Counted from the stretch's first letter, positions 25,961-34,774 are shown. The stretch is 64,000 bases of DNA from Actinoplanes sp. N902-109 (GCF_000389965.1 NC_021191.1:6635501-6699500); one strand, 5' to 3'. The notes: generated by a model not told the origin, from the sequence alone. Made by a program: numbers and translations.

Positions 25961-26664
25961 TGCGCCCGCTGCTGCTGGACCTGTTCTGCTGTGCCGGGGG
26001 TGCCGCGGCCGGCTACCACGCCGCGGGGTTCGACGTAGTCGGCGTGGACGTCGTCGACCGGCCGCGGTACCCGTTCCGGTTCGTCCGGGCCGAGGCCCTG
26101 TCCTATCTGGACCGGCTGATACGCGGGGGCGGGATCCAGGCGTTCTCCCTGATCCATACCTCCCCACCGTGCCAGGCGGGGTGCGCCCTGACACAGGGCA
26201 CTAACCGGGCGATGGGGTGGGGCCGCAACCACATGCAGCTCATCCCCGATCTGCGCGATCTACTCGACCAGACCGGACTGCCTTACGTGATCGAGCAGCC
26301 CAACGGCAATGCCCCGGTACGCAAGGACGTGACCCTGTGCGGGGAGATGTTCGGGCTCGGCGTGATCCGCCACCGCAACTTCGAACTCGGCGGCTGGACC
26401 ACGCCGCGGCCCGCGCACCTCAAGCACCGCGGTCGAGTCCGTGGGTGGCGGCACGGCGTCTACCACGACGGTCCGTACGTGGCCGCCTACGGCGACGGCG
26501 GAGGCAAAGCGTCTGTTGCCGAGATGCAAATCGCGATGGGCATCAACTGGACCGACGTCCGCGAGGAACTGACCGAGGCCATCCCGCCCGCGTACGCGGC
26601 GTGGCTCGGCCGCGCATTCCTCGCCGCGGCCGGCCGGGCGGAAGACATGCGGAGGGCCGCCTGA
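25960..26664 (+). CDS. SAM-dependent DNA methyltransferase (C5-cytosine type, AICE)
   Basis: 234 aa; ATG at 25960 overlaps the previous stop. Motif I is DLFCCAGGAAAGYHAAGFDV with a downstream acidic GVDVVD. Motif IV is TSPPCQ, with Cys in the PC position used by cytosine-5 methylases. VIEQPNG corresponds to the ENV motif. At 234 residues it lacks the usual target-recognition domain. Such short methylases are typical passengers of actinomycete integrative elements and may protect the element from host restriction. No cognate endonuclease is visible nearby. Confidence 0.8.
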   Translation: MRPLLLDLFCCAGGAAAGYHAAGFDVVGVDVVDRPRYPFRFVRAEALSYLDRLIRGGGIQAFSLIHTSPPCQAGCALTQGTNRAMGWGRNHMQLIPDLRDLLDQTGLPYVIEQPNGNAPVRKDVTLCGEMFGLGVIRHRNFELGGWTTPRPAHLKHRGRVRGWRHGVYHDGPYVAAYGDGGGKASVAEMQIAMGINWTDVREELTEAIPPAYAAWLGRAFLAAAGRAEDMRRAA

Positions 26665-27041
26665 TGTCGCGGATCCGGGCTATCTACTGGGATCCCGAGG
26701 GTAACCGACACGGCGGGCTGCCCACCTACTGGTGGCGCGGCGCACCCGACGGCTACGCCACCCGCCGGCAACTGCGCGCCCACGGGCTACGGCCCGGCGG
26801 TCAGCCGATCGCCGCGCAGATCCTGTGGCGCGGCGTCGGCGGCACCCGCGCCGCGTACCTGTACCGCCTCGACCTGGCCCGCCCCAAGCGCACCGCGACC
26901 GCGGCCCAGCTCGACGCCGTGCGCGCCGCCCTGCGCGCCCGCCGGACGTGCCCGACCTGCGGCGAGGTGCGGCCCTACTACATCCCGCGCTCGTTCGGCG
27001 AGTGCCTCGACTGCCGCGACGAGCGGTACCCGGCGCACTGA
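26664..27041 (+). CDS. RRQRL-motif zinc-binding protein
   Basis: 125 aa. It has TRRQLRAHGLRPGGQP (the RRQRL-type motif, here RRQL) and a C-terminal zinc ribbon, CPTCGEVRPYY...ECLDCRD. This small family belongs to actinomycete integrative elements, usually just upstream of the prim-pol gene as here. Function unknown; nucleic-acid binding is plausible. The ATG shares one base with the methyltransferase stop. Confidence 0.75.
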   Translation: MSRIRAIYWDPEGNRHGGLPTYWWRGAPDGYATRRQLRAHGLRPGGQPIAAQILWRGVGGTRAAYLYRLDLARPKRTATAAQLDAVRAALRARRTCPTCGEVRPYYIPRSFGECLDCRDERYPAH

Positions 27042-27042
27042 C

Positions 27043-27495
27043 ATGACCACCACCGAGCCGGGCTTCCTCGACTGGCGCACCCACAACACCGGCCCGGCAC
27101 TGCCCTGCCGGATCTGCAGACGCCCGTCAATCCTGTGCGACGAATACGAGCAGCCCTGTCACAAGGTCTGCGCGGAACCCCGGTCAGCACCATCTACAAG
27201 TGACACGAGGGAGCGGATCCCCGTGCCTAGCAACGACTTCTTGACCGCCGCGCTGTCCGCCGCGGACCGCGGCTGGCACGTCTTCCCGCTACGCCCCGAC
27301 GACAAGCGGCCCGCCATCGGCAAGTGGGAGCAGCGCGCCACCATCGACCCTGACCGGATCCGCCGGTGCTGGACGGCCGGGCCGTACAACGTCGGCATCG
27401 CGTGCGGGCCGTCCGGCCTCGTGGTGCTCGACTTCGACGCCCGCAAGACCGGGCAGACCGCGCCCGCGGGTGCCGAGGGCTACATGCACGGGTAG
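27043..27495 (+). pseudogene. Prim-pol gene, 5' part (interrupted)
   Basis: Codons 1-60 encode a small Cys-rich module (CRICRRPSILCDEYEQPCHKVC) often found as a separate gene in AICEs. From the GTG at 27223 the archaeal-type primase-polymerase begins (VPSNDFLTAALSAADRGWHV, FPLRPDDKRPAIGKWE, NVGIACGPSGLVVLDFD, the last holding the metal-binding Asp pair). The frame meets TAG at 27493-27495 in the middle of the domain. The reading continues after the stop (GVFTDLCGDVGPP) and then shifts frame. It is likely inactive, making element replication doubtful. Confidence 0.75.
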
Positions 27496-28090
27496 GGCGT
27501 GTTCACCGACCTGTGCGGCGACGTCGGCCCCCCCGGTGCCCGACGATACATACGCGGTCGCATCCGGCCGCGGCGGGCTGCACCTGTACTTCCGCCACCC
27601 CGAAGGCGTTGAGCTGCGCAACACCGCGGGCGCGCTTGGCTGGCTGATCGACACCCGCGCGCACGGCGGCTACGTCGTCGCCGCGGGCTCGATCGTCGCC
27701 GGCCGCGCGTACACGGTCCGGCAGGACGCACCCACGGCCGGGCTGCCCGGCTGGCTCGGCGGGCGGCTACGGCCCGCACCGCTACGCCCGGAAGGGCCAC
27801 CGGTCGTCATCGAGCTGCCCGCGGACCGCCGCGGCGCGTACGTGCGGGCCGCGATCGCCGGCACCCTGACCAAGCTCGCTGAGGCTGGCGAGGGCGGCCG
27901 GAACCACGCACTGTTCATGGCCGCGCAGACCCTCGGGCAGCTCGTTGCGGGCGGTGCGGTCGATGAGGACACCGTGATCACGGTCCTTGTCGACGGCGCA
28001 TCCCGGCTCGGTCTCAGCTCACGCGAGATCGAGCGCACCATCTTGTCCGGGCTGCGGGCCGGTGCTCGCCGGCCGCGGCAGGTGGCGTGA
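27470..28090 (+). pseudogene. Prim-pol gene, 3' part (interrupted)
   Basis: Authentic sequence resumes near 27530: PVPDDTYAVASGRGGLHLYF, RNTAGALGWLIDTRAHGGYV, then the primase C-terminal domain (NHALFMAAQTLGQLVAGG, LSSREIERTILSGLRAGARR). The shift lies in CCCCCC (27528-27533): removing one C restores the frame. Together with the in-frame TAG at 27493, the bifunctional primase/polymerase carries two lesions. The 3' end overlaps the ATPase ATG by one base. Confidence 0.75.
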
Positions 28091-29196
28091 TGACCGCCCC
28101 GACCCCCGAGCGGCCCGCGCTGCGCATCGCCGGACCGGACGACGCAGCGGCGGTGCTGTCCGCGGTCGACAAGCCGGCCCGGCTGCGCACCTCGTGGACC
28201 GCCGCGGACATCATGGCCATGGAGTTCGCCCCGCCGCGCTGGGCCGTGCCCGGCGTGATCGCCGAGGGTTTCACGCTGCTGTGCGGGCCGCCCAAGGTCG
28301 GCAAGTCGTGGATGTCGCTGGGCCTCGGCGTGGACGCCGCCCGCGGCGACCGCGCGTTCGGCTCGATCGGTGTGGAGGCCGGGCCGGTGCTCTACCTCGC
28401 CCTTGAGGACACCGCGCGGCGGCTGCAAACCCGGCTGCGCAAGGTGCTCGGCAACCGGCCCGCCCCGGCCGGGCTGACCCTGGCCACCCAGTGCCCGCCG
28501 CTGCCGCAGGGCGGGGATCAGGCCATCGCCGCGTGGCTCGACCGGCACCCGCGGGCAAGGTTGGTCATCATCGACGTGTTCGCCAAGCTGCGCGGCAACT
28601 CCGCGCCGGGCGCGTCCGCCTACGATGCCGACTACGCCGCGGTCGGCCAGGCCAAGAAGATCGCCGATGACTACGGCGTCGCGGTCGTCGCCGTGCACCA
28701 CGTGCGCAAGGCCGGTTCGGAGGACTTCCTGTCCGAGGTGTCCGGCACCAACGGGCTCGCCGGTGCTGCGGACGCCACGCTCGTGCTCAAGCGGGCACGC
28801 AACCAAGGTGACGGCGTGCTGCACGTGACCGGCCGCGACGTCGACGAGAACGAGTACCCGCTGACCTTCGACCCCGCCGCGGGCGCGTGGCGGATGCTCG
28901 ACGGCCCGGCCGGTGACTACCAGCTCAGCGACACCCGTGCCGCGATCCTGCGCTACCTGCGCGCTGCGCCCGGCTCGACGCCCAAGGCCATCGCCGAGGG
29001 GACCGGGCTCAAGGCGGACACCGTGCGGCAGAACTGCACGCGCATGCTCGCCGATGGACGGCTTACGGCCGAGCCGGGCGGCCGGTACCGGGTGCCGGGT
29101 GTCACCGCTGTCACTCCTGTCACTGGCGTCACTCAACCCGAGCTGAACTGCGGAAACGGCAGTGACAGCGAGAGTGACAGCCGTGAGGACGGCTGA
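28090..29196 (+). CDS. RepA-like AAA ATPase/helicase of AICE
   Basis: 368 aa from the ATG at 28090 (TGATG overlap). Walker A GPPKVGKS at 66-73, then LYLALEDT, Walker B RLVIIDVFAKL near 158, and AVVAVHHVRK, as in RecA-like RepA hexameric helicases (AAA_25). The C-terminal 80 residues form a winged helix (STPKAIAEGTGLKADTVRQN). With the prim-pol it would drive element replication. Intact. Confidence 0.85.
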   Translation: MTAPTPERPALRIAGPDDAAAVLSAVDKPARLRTSWTAADIMAMEFAPPRWAVPGVIAEGFTLLCGPPKVGKSWMSLGLGVDAARGDRAFGSIGVEAGPVLYLALEDTARRLQTRLRKVLGNRPAPAGLTLATQCPPLPQGGDQAIAAWLDRHPRARLVIIDVFAKLRGNSAPGASAYDADYAAVGQAKKIADDYGVAVVAVHHVRKAGSEDFLSEVSGTNGLAGAADATLVLKRARNQGDGVLHVTGRDVDENEYPLTFDPAAGAWRMLDGPAGDYQLSDTRAAILRYLRAAPGSTPKAIAEGTGLKADTVRQNCTRMLADGRLTAEPGGRYRVPGVTAVTPVTGVTQPELNCGNGSDSESDSREDG

Positions 29197-29378
29197 TCAT
29201 GAGAGATCGGCTGAAACACGAAGGATCCGGGATGATACCGGCCGCATGCATAGGAACACCGCAGGGCGCCCAAGATCTTGGCTCAACGTGGCTCTCAGCG
29301 GGCCGCACAGAGGGAAGTAGCCACATTGACCCCCGTACCTTCGCCAACACCGCAACACAGCACCGGGAGGCCGTCACC

Positions 29379-29615
29379 GTGCGACTCAGAGCCGTAGACA
29401 GCACCGACACGACCACCGCCGAGACCGAGCTGATCACTACCGAGGAGTTGGCCCGGATGCTGCGCGTGGATCCGTCCAGCGTGCGCCGCTGGCGGACCGC
29501 CCGGCCGCTGCAAGGTCCGCCGTTCATCGCCCTGTCTGAGCGCGTGATCATGTACTCAATCGAGGACGTGCGCGCATGGCTGGCCAGCCGTCGAGTTACC
29601 CCGGAGGCAGCGTGA
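29379..29615 (+). CDS. xis: Excisionase-like HTH protein
   Basis: 78 aa. The GTG at 29379 follows GGGAGG (29364-29369), which decides the start over the longer open frame. MerR-type helix-turn-helix of Xis proteins: LITTEELARMLRVDPSSVRR, then WRTARPLQGPPFIALSERVI and a tail AWLASRRV. It binds the att region to steer integrase toward excision. The TGA overlaps the integrase GTG. Confidence 0.85.
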   Translation: MRLRAVDSTDTTTAETELITTEELARMLRVDPSSVRRWRTARPLQGPPFIALSERVIMYSIEDVRAWLASRRVTPEAA

Positions 29616-30817
29616 CCAGCACAGCGCAGCACCCGCCCCTTCGTGTTTCAGTCAAGTCCGAGGTGGAGTACCGCGCCGGGCGGCCCAAACCCTACAAGGC
29701 TCGCGTGCGCTGGACGGACCCGGCGACCGGCGACCGGCGGTCCAAGTCGCACTCGACGGCGACGCCCGAGGACGCTCAGGAGTGGATCGACGGCATGATC
29801 CGTGCGGCCAACGGCGGGATCAATCCGGCCGCGGCCACGCAGCGACTCGCCGATTACGGCGCGGACGTGATGACGCTGGCCACTCGCGGGCTGGAGCGCA
29901 AGACGCTCGATCCCTACCTTGCCGGCTGGCGGCTGCGCGTCGTGCCGACCCTCGGCCACATCCCCATGCGGATGATCACCAACGGCGTGGTGGACCGGGC
30001 GGTTTACTCGTGGATCGAGGACGAGTGCAGCCGCTCGACGGTCAAGAACACCCTTGCCATTCTGGTCAGGGTGCTGGAACAGGCCGTCCGTGACGGGGTA
30101 GTGGACCGCAACGTCGCGCGGGTCACGGGCTGGCAGCGCGAGTACCAGCGGGCCGAGGACGAGTTGGACGACCCTCGCTCGCTCGCCCTGCCGAGCTGGG
30201 AAGCGCTGACCACCCTCGCAGACGCGCTCGTCGCCCGCTCGCACGGCCAGTTCACAGGATGGGGGCACATCGTCACTTTCGCTGCGTGCACAGCGGCCCG
30301 CATCGGCGAGGTGTCCGGCGTTCGAGCCGGGGACATCGACCGGACAACGTGGACGTGGACTGTGCGGAGGCAGACCACACCGGGACCGGGCGGGCTGATC
30401 GACAAGGGCAAGCGCGCTCGGAAGGTGCCGATCATCGAAGAGGTCCGCCCGATGGTGATCGAGCGGCTCGACTCGGCGGCCGGCCCGGACGCGCGACTGT
30501 TCACCGGCCCGCGAGGCGGCCGGATCAGTACCGCGGTGCTGCGGGACGCCACGCACTGGGACGAAGTGGTCACGGCGCTGGGCTACGAGCACTTGCGGCG
30601 GCACGACCTGCGGCACACCGGCTTGACCTGGCTGGCCGATGCTGGCGTGCACGTGCACGTGCACGTGCTGCGGAAGATCGCCGGGCACGGTTCGCTGAGC
30701 ACCACACAGCGGTACTTACACCCAGATCAGCGTTCCATCAACGAAGCCGGAGACGCTCTTAGCGCCCACCTGAAGGCTCCAAGATCTCGCATAGAACGTC
30801 AACTCAGATCTGCCTAG
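29612..30817 (+). CDS. int: Tyrosine integrase of AICE
   Basis: 401 aa; GTG at 29612 with GGAGG at 29603-29607. The N-terminal arm and core-binding domains precede the catalytic domain. Catalytic residues: Arg in TAARIGEVSG, His/Arg in HDLRHTG, His in GHGSLS, Tyr in TTQRYLHPD. Between HDLRHTG and KIAGHGS lies HVHVHV encoded by tandem GTGCAC hexamers, two dipeptides longer than a usual GVxxHVLRK helix. The protein is otherwise full length. It presumably recombines at the tRNA-Pro 3' end 2.4 kb downstream. Confidence 0.9.
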   Translation: MTSTAQHPPLRVSVKSEVEYRAGRPKPYKARVRWTDPATGDRRSKSHSTATPEDAQEWIDGMIRAANGGINPAAATQRLADYGADVMTLATRGLERKTLDPYLAGWRLRVVPTLGHIPMRMITNGVVDRAVYSWIEDECSRSTVKNTLAILVRVLEQAVRDGVVDRNVARVTGWQREYQRAEDELDDPRSLALPSWEALTTLADALVARSHGQFTGWGHIVTFAACTAARIGEVSGVRAGDIDRTTWTWTVRRQTTPGPGGLIDKGKRARKVPIIEEVRPMVIERLDSAAGPDARLFTGPRGGRISTAVLRDATHWDEVVTALGYEHLRRHDLRHTGLTWLADAGVHVHVHVLRKIAGHGSLSTTQRYLHPDQRSINEAGDALSAHLKAPRSRIERQLRSA

Positions 30818-30848
30818 ACCGCTGATTTCGGATTTCGAACACCTCAGC

Positions 30849-30885
30849 AGGTAGCTGGCCGGGAAATAATCCCGGCCAGCTACCT
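30849..30885. terminator. Bidirectional hairpin between int and SLATT gene
   Basis: A perfect 15-bp stem, AGGTAGCTGGCCGGG with its complement, around the loop AAATAAT. It lies between two converging genes and can stop both. There is no strong U-run on either side. Confidence 0.75.
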
Positions 30886-31449
30886 CTATTTCACATCCGG
30901 GATTGTGGACTTTGCCTTGCCGCCCGCGTCACGAGCTTTGCCTTTAGCGACACTCGCAGCATCTACGGTCGTTTCCAGCACGCCCGCTTTGATTCGTTTC
31001 TGCGCTCTTCCAAATAGGCGATTAGGTACCGGCTCGGATGAATCGACAACGGCGTTGTACTCGCTCCAAATGGAGCGAATCGTACCGTCAACCCCCGTCA
31101 AATCATCAGAAGTGAGCGCGAGATTCTTCTCCATAAGAGCCCGGTGTCGGATCTTCGTAAAAGCTCTAGCCGACTCTTTGAATGCGGTGGCTCGCTTCTC
31201 GGTACCAAGGAACGCCGCCGTCGCGGCGATAGCCGCTGAAACTGCACTCACGGCACCCCAAGACTTCGACTCGCCTAGGGCGACGAGGAGGGAAGCTATG
31301 GCACTAGCCAAAGCGGGAATGAAGACTATGTTCCTTGCCCAAAAGTGCGATGATTTGGCTGCCTCAAAGTAGGCCTGCGCTGAATAGTTAGCATCATCAC
31401 GCAACCGGTCAAATTCAGCTGCGTAGGCTTTATTCAGATCCGACGCCAT
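30886..31449 (-). CDS. SLATT-domain two-TM effector
   Basis: 187 aa. A conserved N-terminal helix (YAAEFDRLRDDANYSAQAYF) precedes two membrane helices (about 38-58 and 64-85: IVFIPALASAIASLLVALGE, WGAVSAVSAAIAATAAFLGT). The loop has FKESARAFTKIRHRALMEKN, and the C-terminus is Lys/Ala-rich. This is the SLATT arrangement, a predicted pore-forming effector of nucleotide- or polymerase-coupled conflict systems. It overlaps the reverse transcriptase stop by 16 bp, so it is its translationally coupled partner. RT-linked SLATT proteins are known (SLATT_5-like); the subfamily assignment is inferred from context. Confidence 0.82.
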   Translation of the reverse strand: MASDLNKAYAAEFDRLRDDANYSAQAYFEAAKSSHFWARNIVFIPALASAIASLLVALGESKSWGAVSAVSAAIAATAAFLGTEKRATAFKESARAFTKIRHRALMEKNLALTSDDLTGVDGTIRSIWSEYNAVVDSSEPVPNRLFGRAQKRIKAGVLETTVDAASVAKGKARDAGGKAKSTIPDVK

Positions 31450-32966
31450 GCCCTAGACCCTTCTATCCAGGGGACCGGTACCGACTTTGGACCTTCTTTG
31501 AGGTACCGCGCGGTCAGAGCAACTTCCGATCCCGACGCCGCAATGATATCTAACCAAGAGGACGAACGCTGGCGGGCTTCGTAGCATGCAACAAGTAGTG
31601 CCCGCCTAACTCGTGGATTGGTTTCTTTCTGGAACTCCCGCCTGAGCCGGCCGCCGTCACCAGCGGCAGGCTCTCGACCTAGATAACGAGCCGCGAACTC
31701 GCGCACGTAAGATTCCTTGTTCCGGTCGCGCAAAATCCTCCACGCTTCACTGTTCGCTCTAGCGCTTTTTACCTTTCGGCGGATCATGAAGCTAAGAAGG
31801 TGCTGCTCTGCATAGGGGTAGATCGCAAGGTTACTGTTAACCAGAAGGTCCACGAGAGCGTCACCCATGGTGTCGAAGTCGTCGAAGAAAGCGTCGAGGT
31901 AGCGGAGCGACTCGCGAGCCATATGTGGAAGCCCACCCAAGTTCTTTAACAACCAGTCGACCGCGTAAGCGTCGTCTTCACGGCGAAGCCTAGTGAGGCT
32001 ATACCGGACGTCTCTTACGTCGACAGGGTCACTACCCACTGCCTTATCGAACATCGCCCTGATTTTCGACAGCGTTGCAGCAGGCGCAACCTGAAGACCG
32101 TAGTTCAAGGCATCCTTTTCGGCGTCTTCGAATTCATCCGGCACTCTACTTCCCGGCAAGATCTTGGTCTTGTTAGAGGCGAGGCTGAGTCGTCGAGTTC
32201 GCAAAATCTGATTTATATTCAACAGCACTTTTCGCAAGTCTAGCCAGTCCGAGCCAAACATCCAGATGTCGTCAGAATACCGGAGATGCCGAAGCCCATT
32301 CCGGATAATCTCATTGTCGACGGGCAACAAATACAGATTGGCCAAAATACCCGAGGCATCGGAGCTTTGCGGAAGTCCCCACGCTTGATTGAGGCTGTTG
32401 AATGCGCGCAAAAATCGGCCAAGCGTCTCCACCGCCCAGGCAGGCACGTCGAGCGCGTCGAGGTCATCCATCAAAATGTCTACGTCAATGTATTCATAGA
32501 AGGAAGTTACATCCGTCTTAGCAAGCAGGAAAGAAGAGTGGCGTTTATGTAGCTGACGACCCCTACGCTGCATATCGAGCCAGGTCTTAAGAGATGGAAC
32601 AAGCGTGCGCCCTCGCTTCCACCATCTATAGCTGTACACAGCACGAGGGATAACCGCATCGATAGCTGGAGCCATAGCAAAAACGCAGGCTTCATAGACC
32701 AGCCGATCAGGAAGGCTCATACGCGCCAACGGGCGTACAGAAAGTACACCTTTCGGAAGATCAACGATCTCTACGGTACCGGGATAGTACGAGCCTCGTA
32801 CGATATCTTGAACGAGCTTAGCTTTGTAGTCCTGCCAATAGTGGCGGACGTCAGCAAACGAGATGACGTCGGGAAGGTCGAAGTCTCCGCCGCCGGCGGG
32901 AATCCGCGACCAGGCAAGCTCGATGTGATCATCGACGGACGCGATATCTCTTCGCGTGAACTTCAT
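31434..32966 (-). CDS. Defence-type reverse transcriptase paired with SLATT
   Basis: 510 aa. RT fingers/palm: RPLARMSLPDRLVYEACVFA, then AKTDVTSFYEYID with catalytic Asp152, LPQSSDASGILANLYLLPVD, and the active-site YSDD at 230-233, then NKTKIL. Residues about 290-510 are helical with no maturase X or endonuclease domain, so this is not a group II intron protein. The gene sits between integrase and tRNA att site as cargo and is followed by the SLATT effector. Family context: RT-SLATT pairs are abortive-infection-type systems (UG/Abi-like); the class cannot be fixed by eye. The start has no clear ribosome site. Confidence 0.85.
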   Translation of the reverse strand: MKFTRRDIASVDDHIELAWSRIPAGGGDFDLPDVISFADVRHYWQDYKAKLVQDIVRGSYYPGTVEIVDLPKGVLSVRPLARMSLPDRLVYEACVFAMAPAIDAVIPRAVYSYRWWKRGRTLVPSLKTWLDMQRRGRQLHKRHSSFLLAKTDVTSFYEYIDVDILMDDLDALDVPAWAVETLGRFLRAFNSLNQAWGLPQSSDASGILANLYLLPVDNEIIRNGLRHLRYSDDIWMFGSDWLDLRKVLLNINQILRTRRLSLASNKTKILPGSRVPDEFEDAEKDALNYGLQVAPAATLSKIRAMFDKAVGSDPVDVRDVRYSLTRLRREDDAYAVDWLLKNLGGLPHMARESLRYLDAFFDDFDTMGDALVDLLVNSNLAIYPYAEQHLLSFMIRRKVKSARANSEAWRILRDRNKESYVREFAARYLGREPAAGDGGRLRREFQKETNPRVRRALLVACYEARQRSSSWLDIIAASGSEVALTARYLKEGPKSVPVPWIEGSRAWRRI

Positions 32967-33081
32967 AGCAGCTCGCCATCCCCGCGCACGCCTGCCCCCT
33001 CAAGCTCGCTCGCATGCCCAGGTGCCTTGGCTTGCGTTTCACACCGCATCGGATGTCTCGCGTCGACCACCATAGCGGTCG

Positions 33082-33102
33082 TGGTCCCCAACTGGTCCCC
33101 AA
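33082..33102. repeat. Tandem TGGTCCCCAA decamers near att site
   Basis: TGGTCCCCAA at 33082-33091 and again at 33093-33102, an 11-bp period (one helical turn). Spaced repeats beside a tRNA att end are typical of integrase arm-type or Xis sites; that role is inferred. Confidence 0.45.
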
Positions 33103-33147
33103 GCTAGGACCCGAGCAAGCGAAGTGCCGAAGCAGCACCGTAAGCAA

Positions 33148-33189
33148 GAAGGCCGTTGACCAGGACTCATGTCCTCACCAACGGCCTTC
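33148..33189 (-). terminator. Hairpin downstream of tRNA-Pro
   Basis: An 11-bp stem GAAGGCCGTTG/CAACGGCCTTC plus an inner AGGAC/GTCCT stem, 9 nt after the tRNA 3' end. It likely terminates the tRNA. It is also part of the DNA between the tRNA and the RT gene. Confidence 0.75.
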
Positions 33190-33197
33190 AACGCTAG

Positions 33198-33271
<74 letters not shown>

Positions 33272-33349
33272 ATGCCACGCTCCGGTGTTCCCCGGTGGCG
33301 CGGCAACGGGATTAGCTTACCTCAGGGGTTCTACGGGGTTTGCACCGGC

Positions 33350-34774
33350 TCACCCGTGGGCTTTGCCGCGGCCGCCGGGGCCTAGTTTTTTGCGGGGGCG
33401 GACGGAGACTTCTACGGGGCTGCCGTCGAAGCCGAACTCTTCGCGGAGTTTGCGTTCTACGAAGCGTTGGTAGCCGGCGTCGAAGGGGCCTGTGGTGAAC
33501 AGGACGAAGCGGGGCGGGGCCACGCCGGCCTGGGTGGCGAACAGGACCCGGGGGGCCCGGCCGCCTCGGACGGGGTGGGGGGTGGCCTGGGTGAGCGCTG
33601 TCAGCCACTGGTTGAGCGTGCCTGTGGGGATGCGCTTCTCCCAGCTTTCCAGGGCTCGGCGGATGGCGGGGGCGAGCTTGTCGACCGCTCGTCCTGTCTT
33701 GGCCGAGATGTTGACGCGGATGGCCCAGGGGATGCGCTTGAGCTCTCGCTCGATTTCCTTGTCGAGGTAGTAGCGGCGGTCCTGGTCGACCAGATCCCAC
33801 TTGTTGAAGGCGATGACCAGGGCCCGGCCCGCCTCCACCACCGAGGTCAGGACGCGCTGGTCCTGCTCGCTGATGGGCTCGCCGGCGTCCAGGAGGACCA
33901 CGGCCACCTCGGCCGCTTCTACCGCGCCGGCGGTGCGGAGGGAGGCGTAGTACTCGGTGCCCGATGCCTGGTTGACGCGCTTGCGGAGGCCGGCTGTGTC
34001 GACGAACTGGAAGACTTCGCCGTCCATCTCGACGAGGCTGTCGACCGGGTCGACGGTGGTGCCGGCTACCGAGTCGACGACCGCTCGTTCCTCGCGGGCG
34101 AGCCGGTTGAGCAGGGAGGACTTGCCGACGTTGGGGCGGCCCACCAGGGCCACCCGGCGGGGGCCGCGGGGGCCTCCCTCGATGATCGGCGGGGCCGGCG
34201 GCATGGCTTCGAGGATGGCGTCGAGCAGGTCGCCGGAGCCGCGGCCGTGCAGGGCTGAGATCGGGTAGGGCTCGCCCAGGCCCAAGGACCACAACGCGGT
34301 GGTTTCCATCTCGATGGCCTGGTTGTCCGCTTTGTTGCCGACCAGGATGACCGGCTTGGCGCTGCTGCGCAGCATCCGCACGGCCTTCTCGTCGACATCG
34401 GTGGCGCCCACCATGGCGTCGACCACGAAGACCACCACGTCGGCGGTCTGCACGGCGATCTCGGCCTGGGCGGCGATGGCGGCCGCCCGGTCCTTGGCGT
34501 TGGGTTCCCAGCCGCCGGTGTCGACCACGGTGAAGCGGCGGCCGTTCCACTGCGCGTCGTACGGGACGCGGTCGCGGGTGACGCCGGGTTTGTCCTCGAC
34601 GACCGCCTGGCGACGACCGATGATGCGGTTGACCAGGGTCGACTTGCCCACGTTGGGACGACCGACCACCGCCACGACGGGTTGCGGGCCGGCCGGCTCG
34701 TCATCCGGGCCGGCGAGCCCGTCGGTGAAGGTCACGGCGTCGAACTCGTTGAGGTCGACGGGGAAGTCAGTCAC
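33350..34774 (-). CDS. der: Ribosome-assembly GTPase Der (EngA)
   Basis: 474 aa. Two tandem G domains: the first with GRPNVGKSTLVNRI, DTGGWE and NKAD; the second with GRPNVGKSSLLNRL, DTAGLRKR and NKWD. A C-terminal KH-like domain ends in a basic tail (VRPRKKLGPGGRGKAHG). Der acts on the 50S subunit. A 35-residue acidic N-terminal extension is common in actinobacteria. The ATG overlaps the cmk stop (ATGA), forming a cmk-der operon. Confidence 0.97.
   Translation of the reverse strand: MTDFPVDLNEFDAVTFTDGLAGPDDEPAGPQPVVAVVGRPNVGKSTLVNRIIGRRQAVVEDKPGVTRDRVPYDAQWNGRRFTVVDTGGWEPNAKDRAAAIAAQAEIAVQTADVVVFVVDAMVGATDVDEKAVRMLRSSAKPVILVGNKADNQAIEMETTALWSLGLGEPYPISALHGRGSGDLLDAILEAMPPAPPIIEGGPRGPRRVALVGRPNVGKSSLLNRLAREERAVVDSVAGTTVDPVDSLVEMDGEVFQFVDTAGLRKRVNQASGTEYYASLRTAGAVEAAEVAVVLLDAGEPISEQDQRVLTSVVEAGRALVIAFNKWDLVDQDRRYYLDKEIERELKRIPWAIRVNISAKTGRAVDKLAPAIRRALESWEKRIPTGTLNQWLTALTQATPHPVRGGRAPRVLFATQAGVAPPRFVLFTTGPFDAGYQRFVERKLREEFGFDGSPVEVSVRPRKKLGPGGRGKAHG

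Noticed and set aside
31434..32966. Group II intron maturase or diversity-generating RT
   Set aside because: No X/maturase or HNH domain, no intron RNA ends, and no template/variable repeat pair seen nearby.
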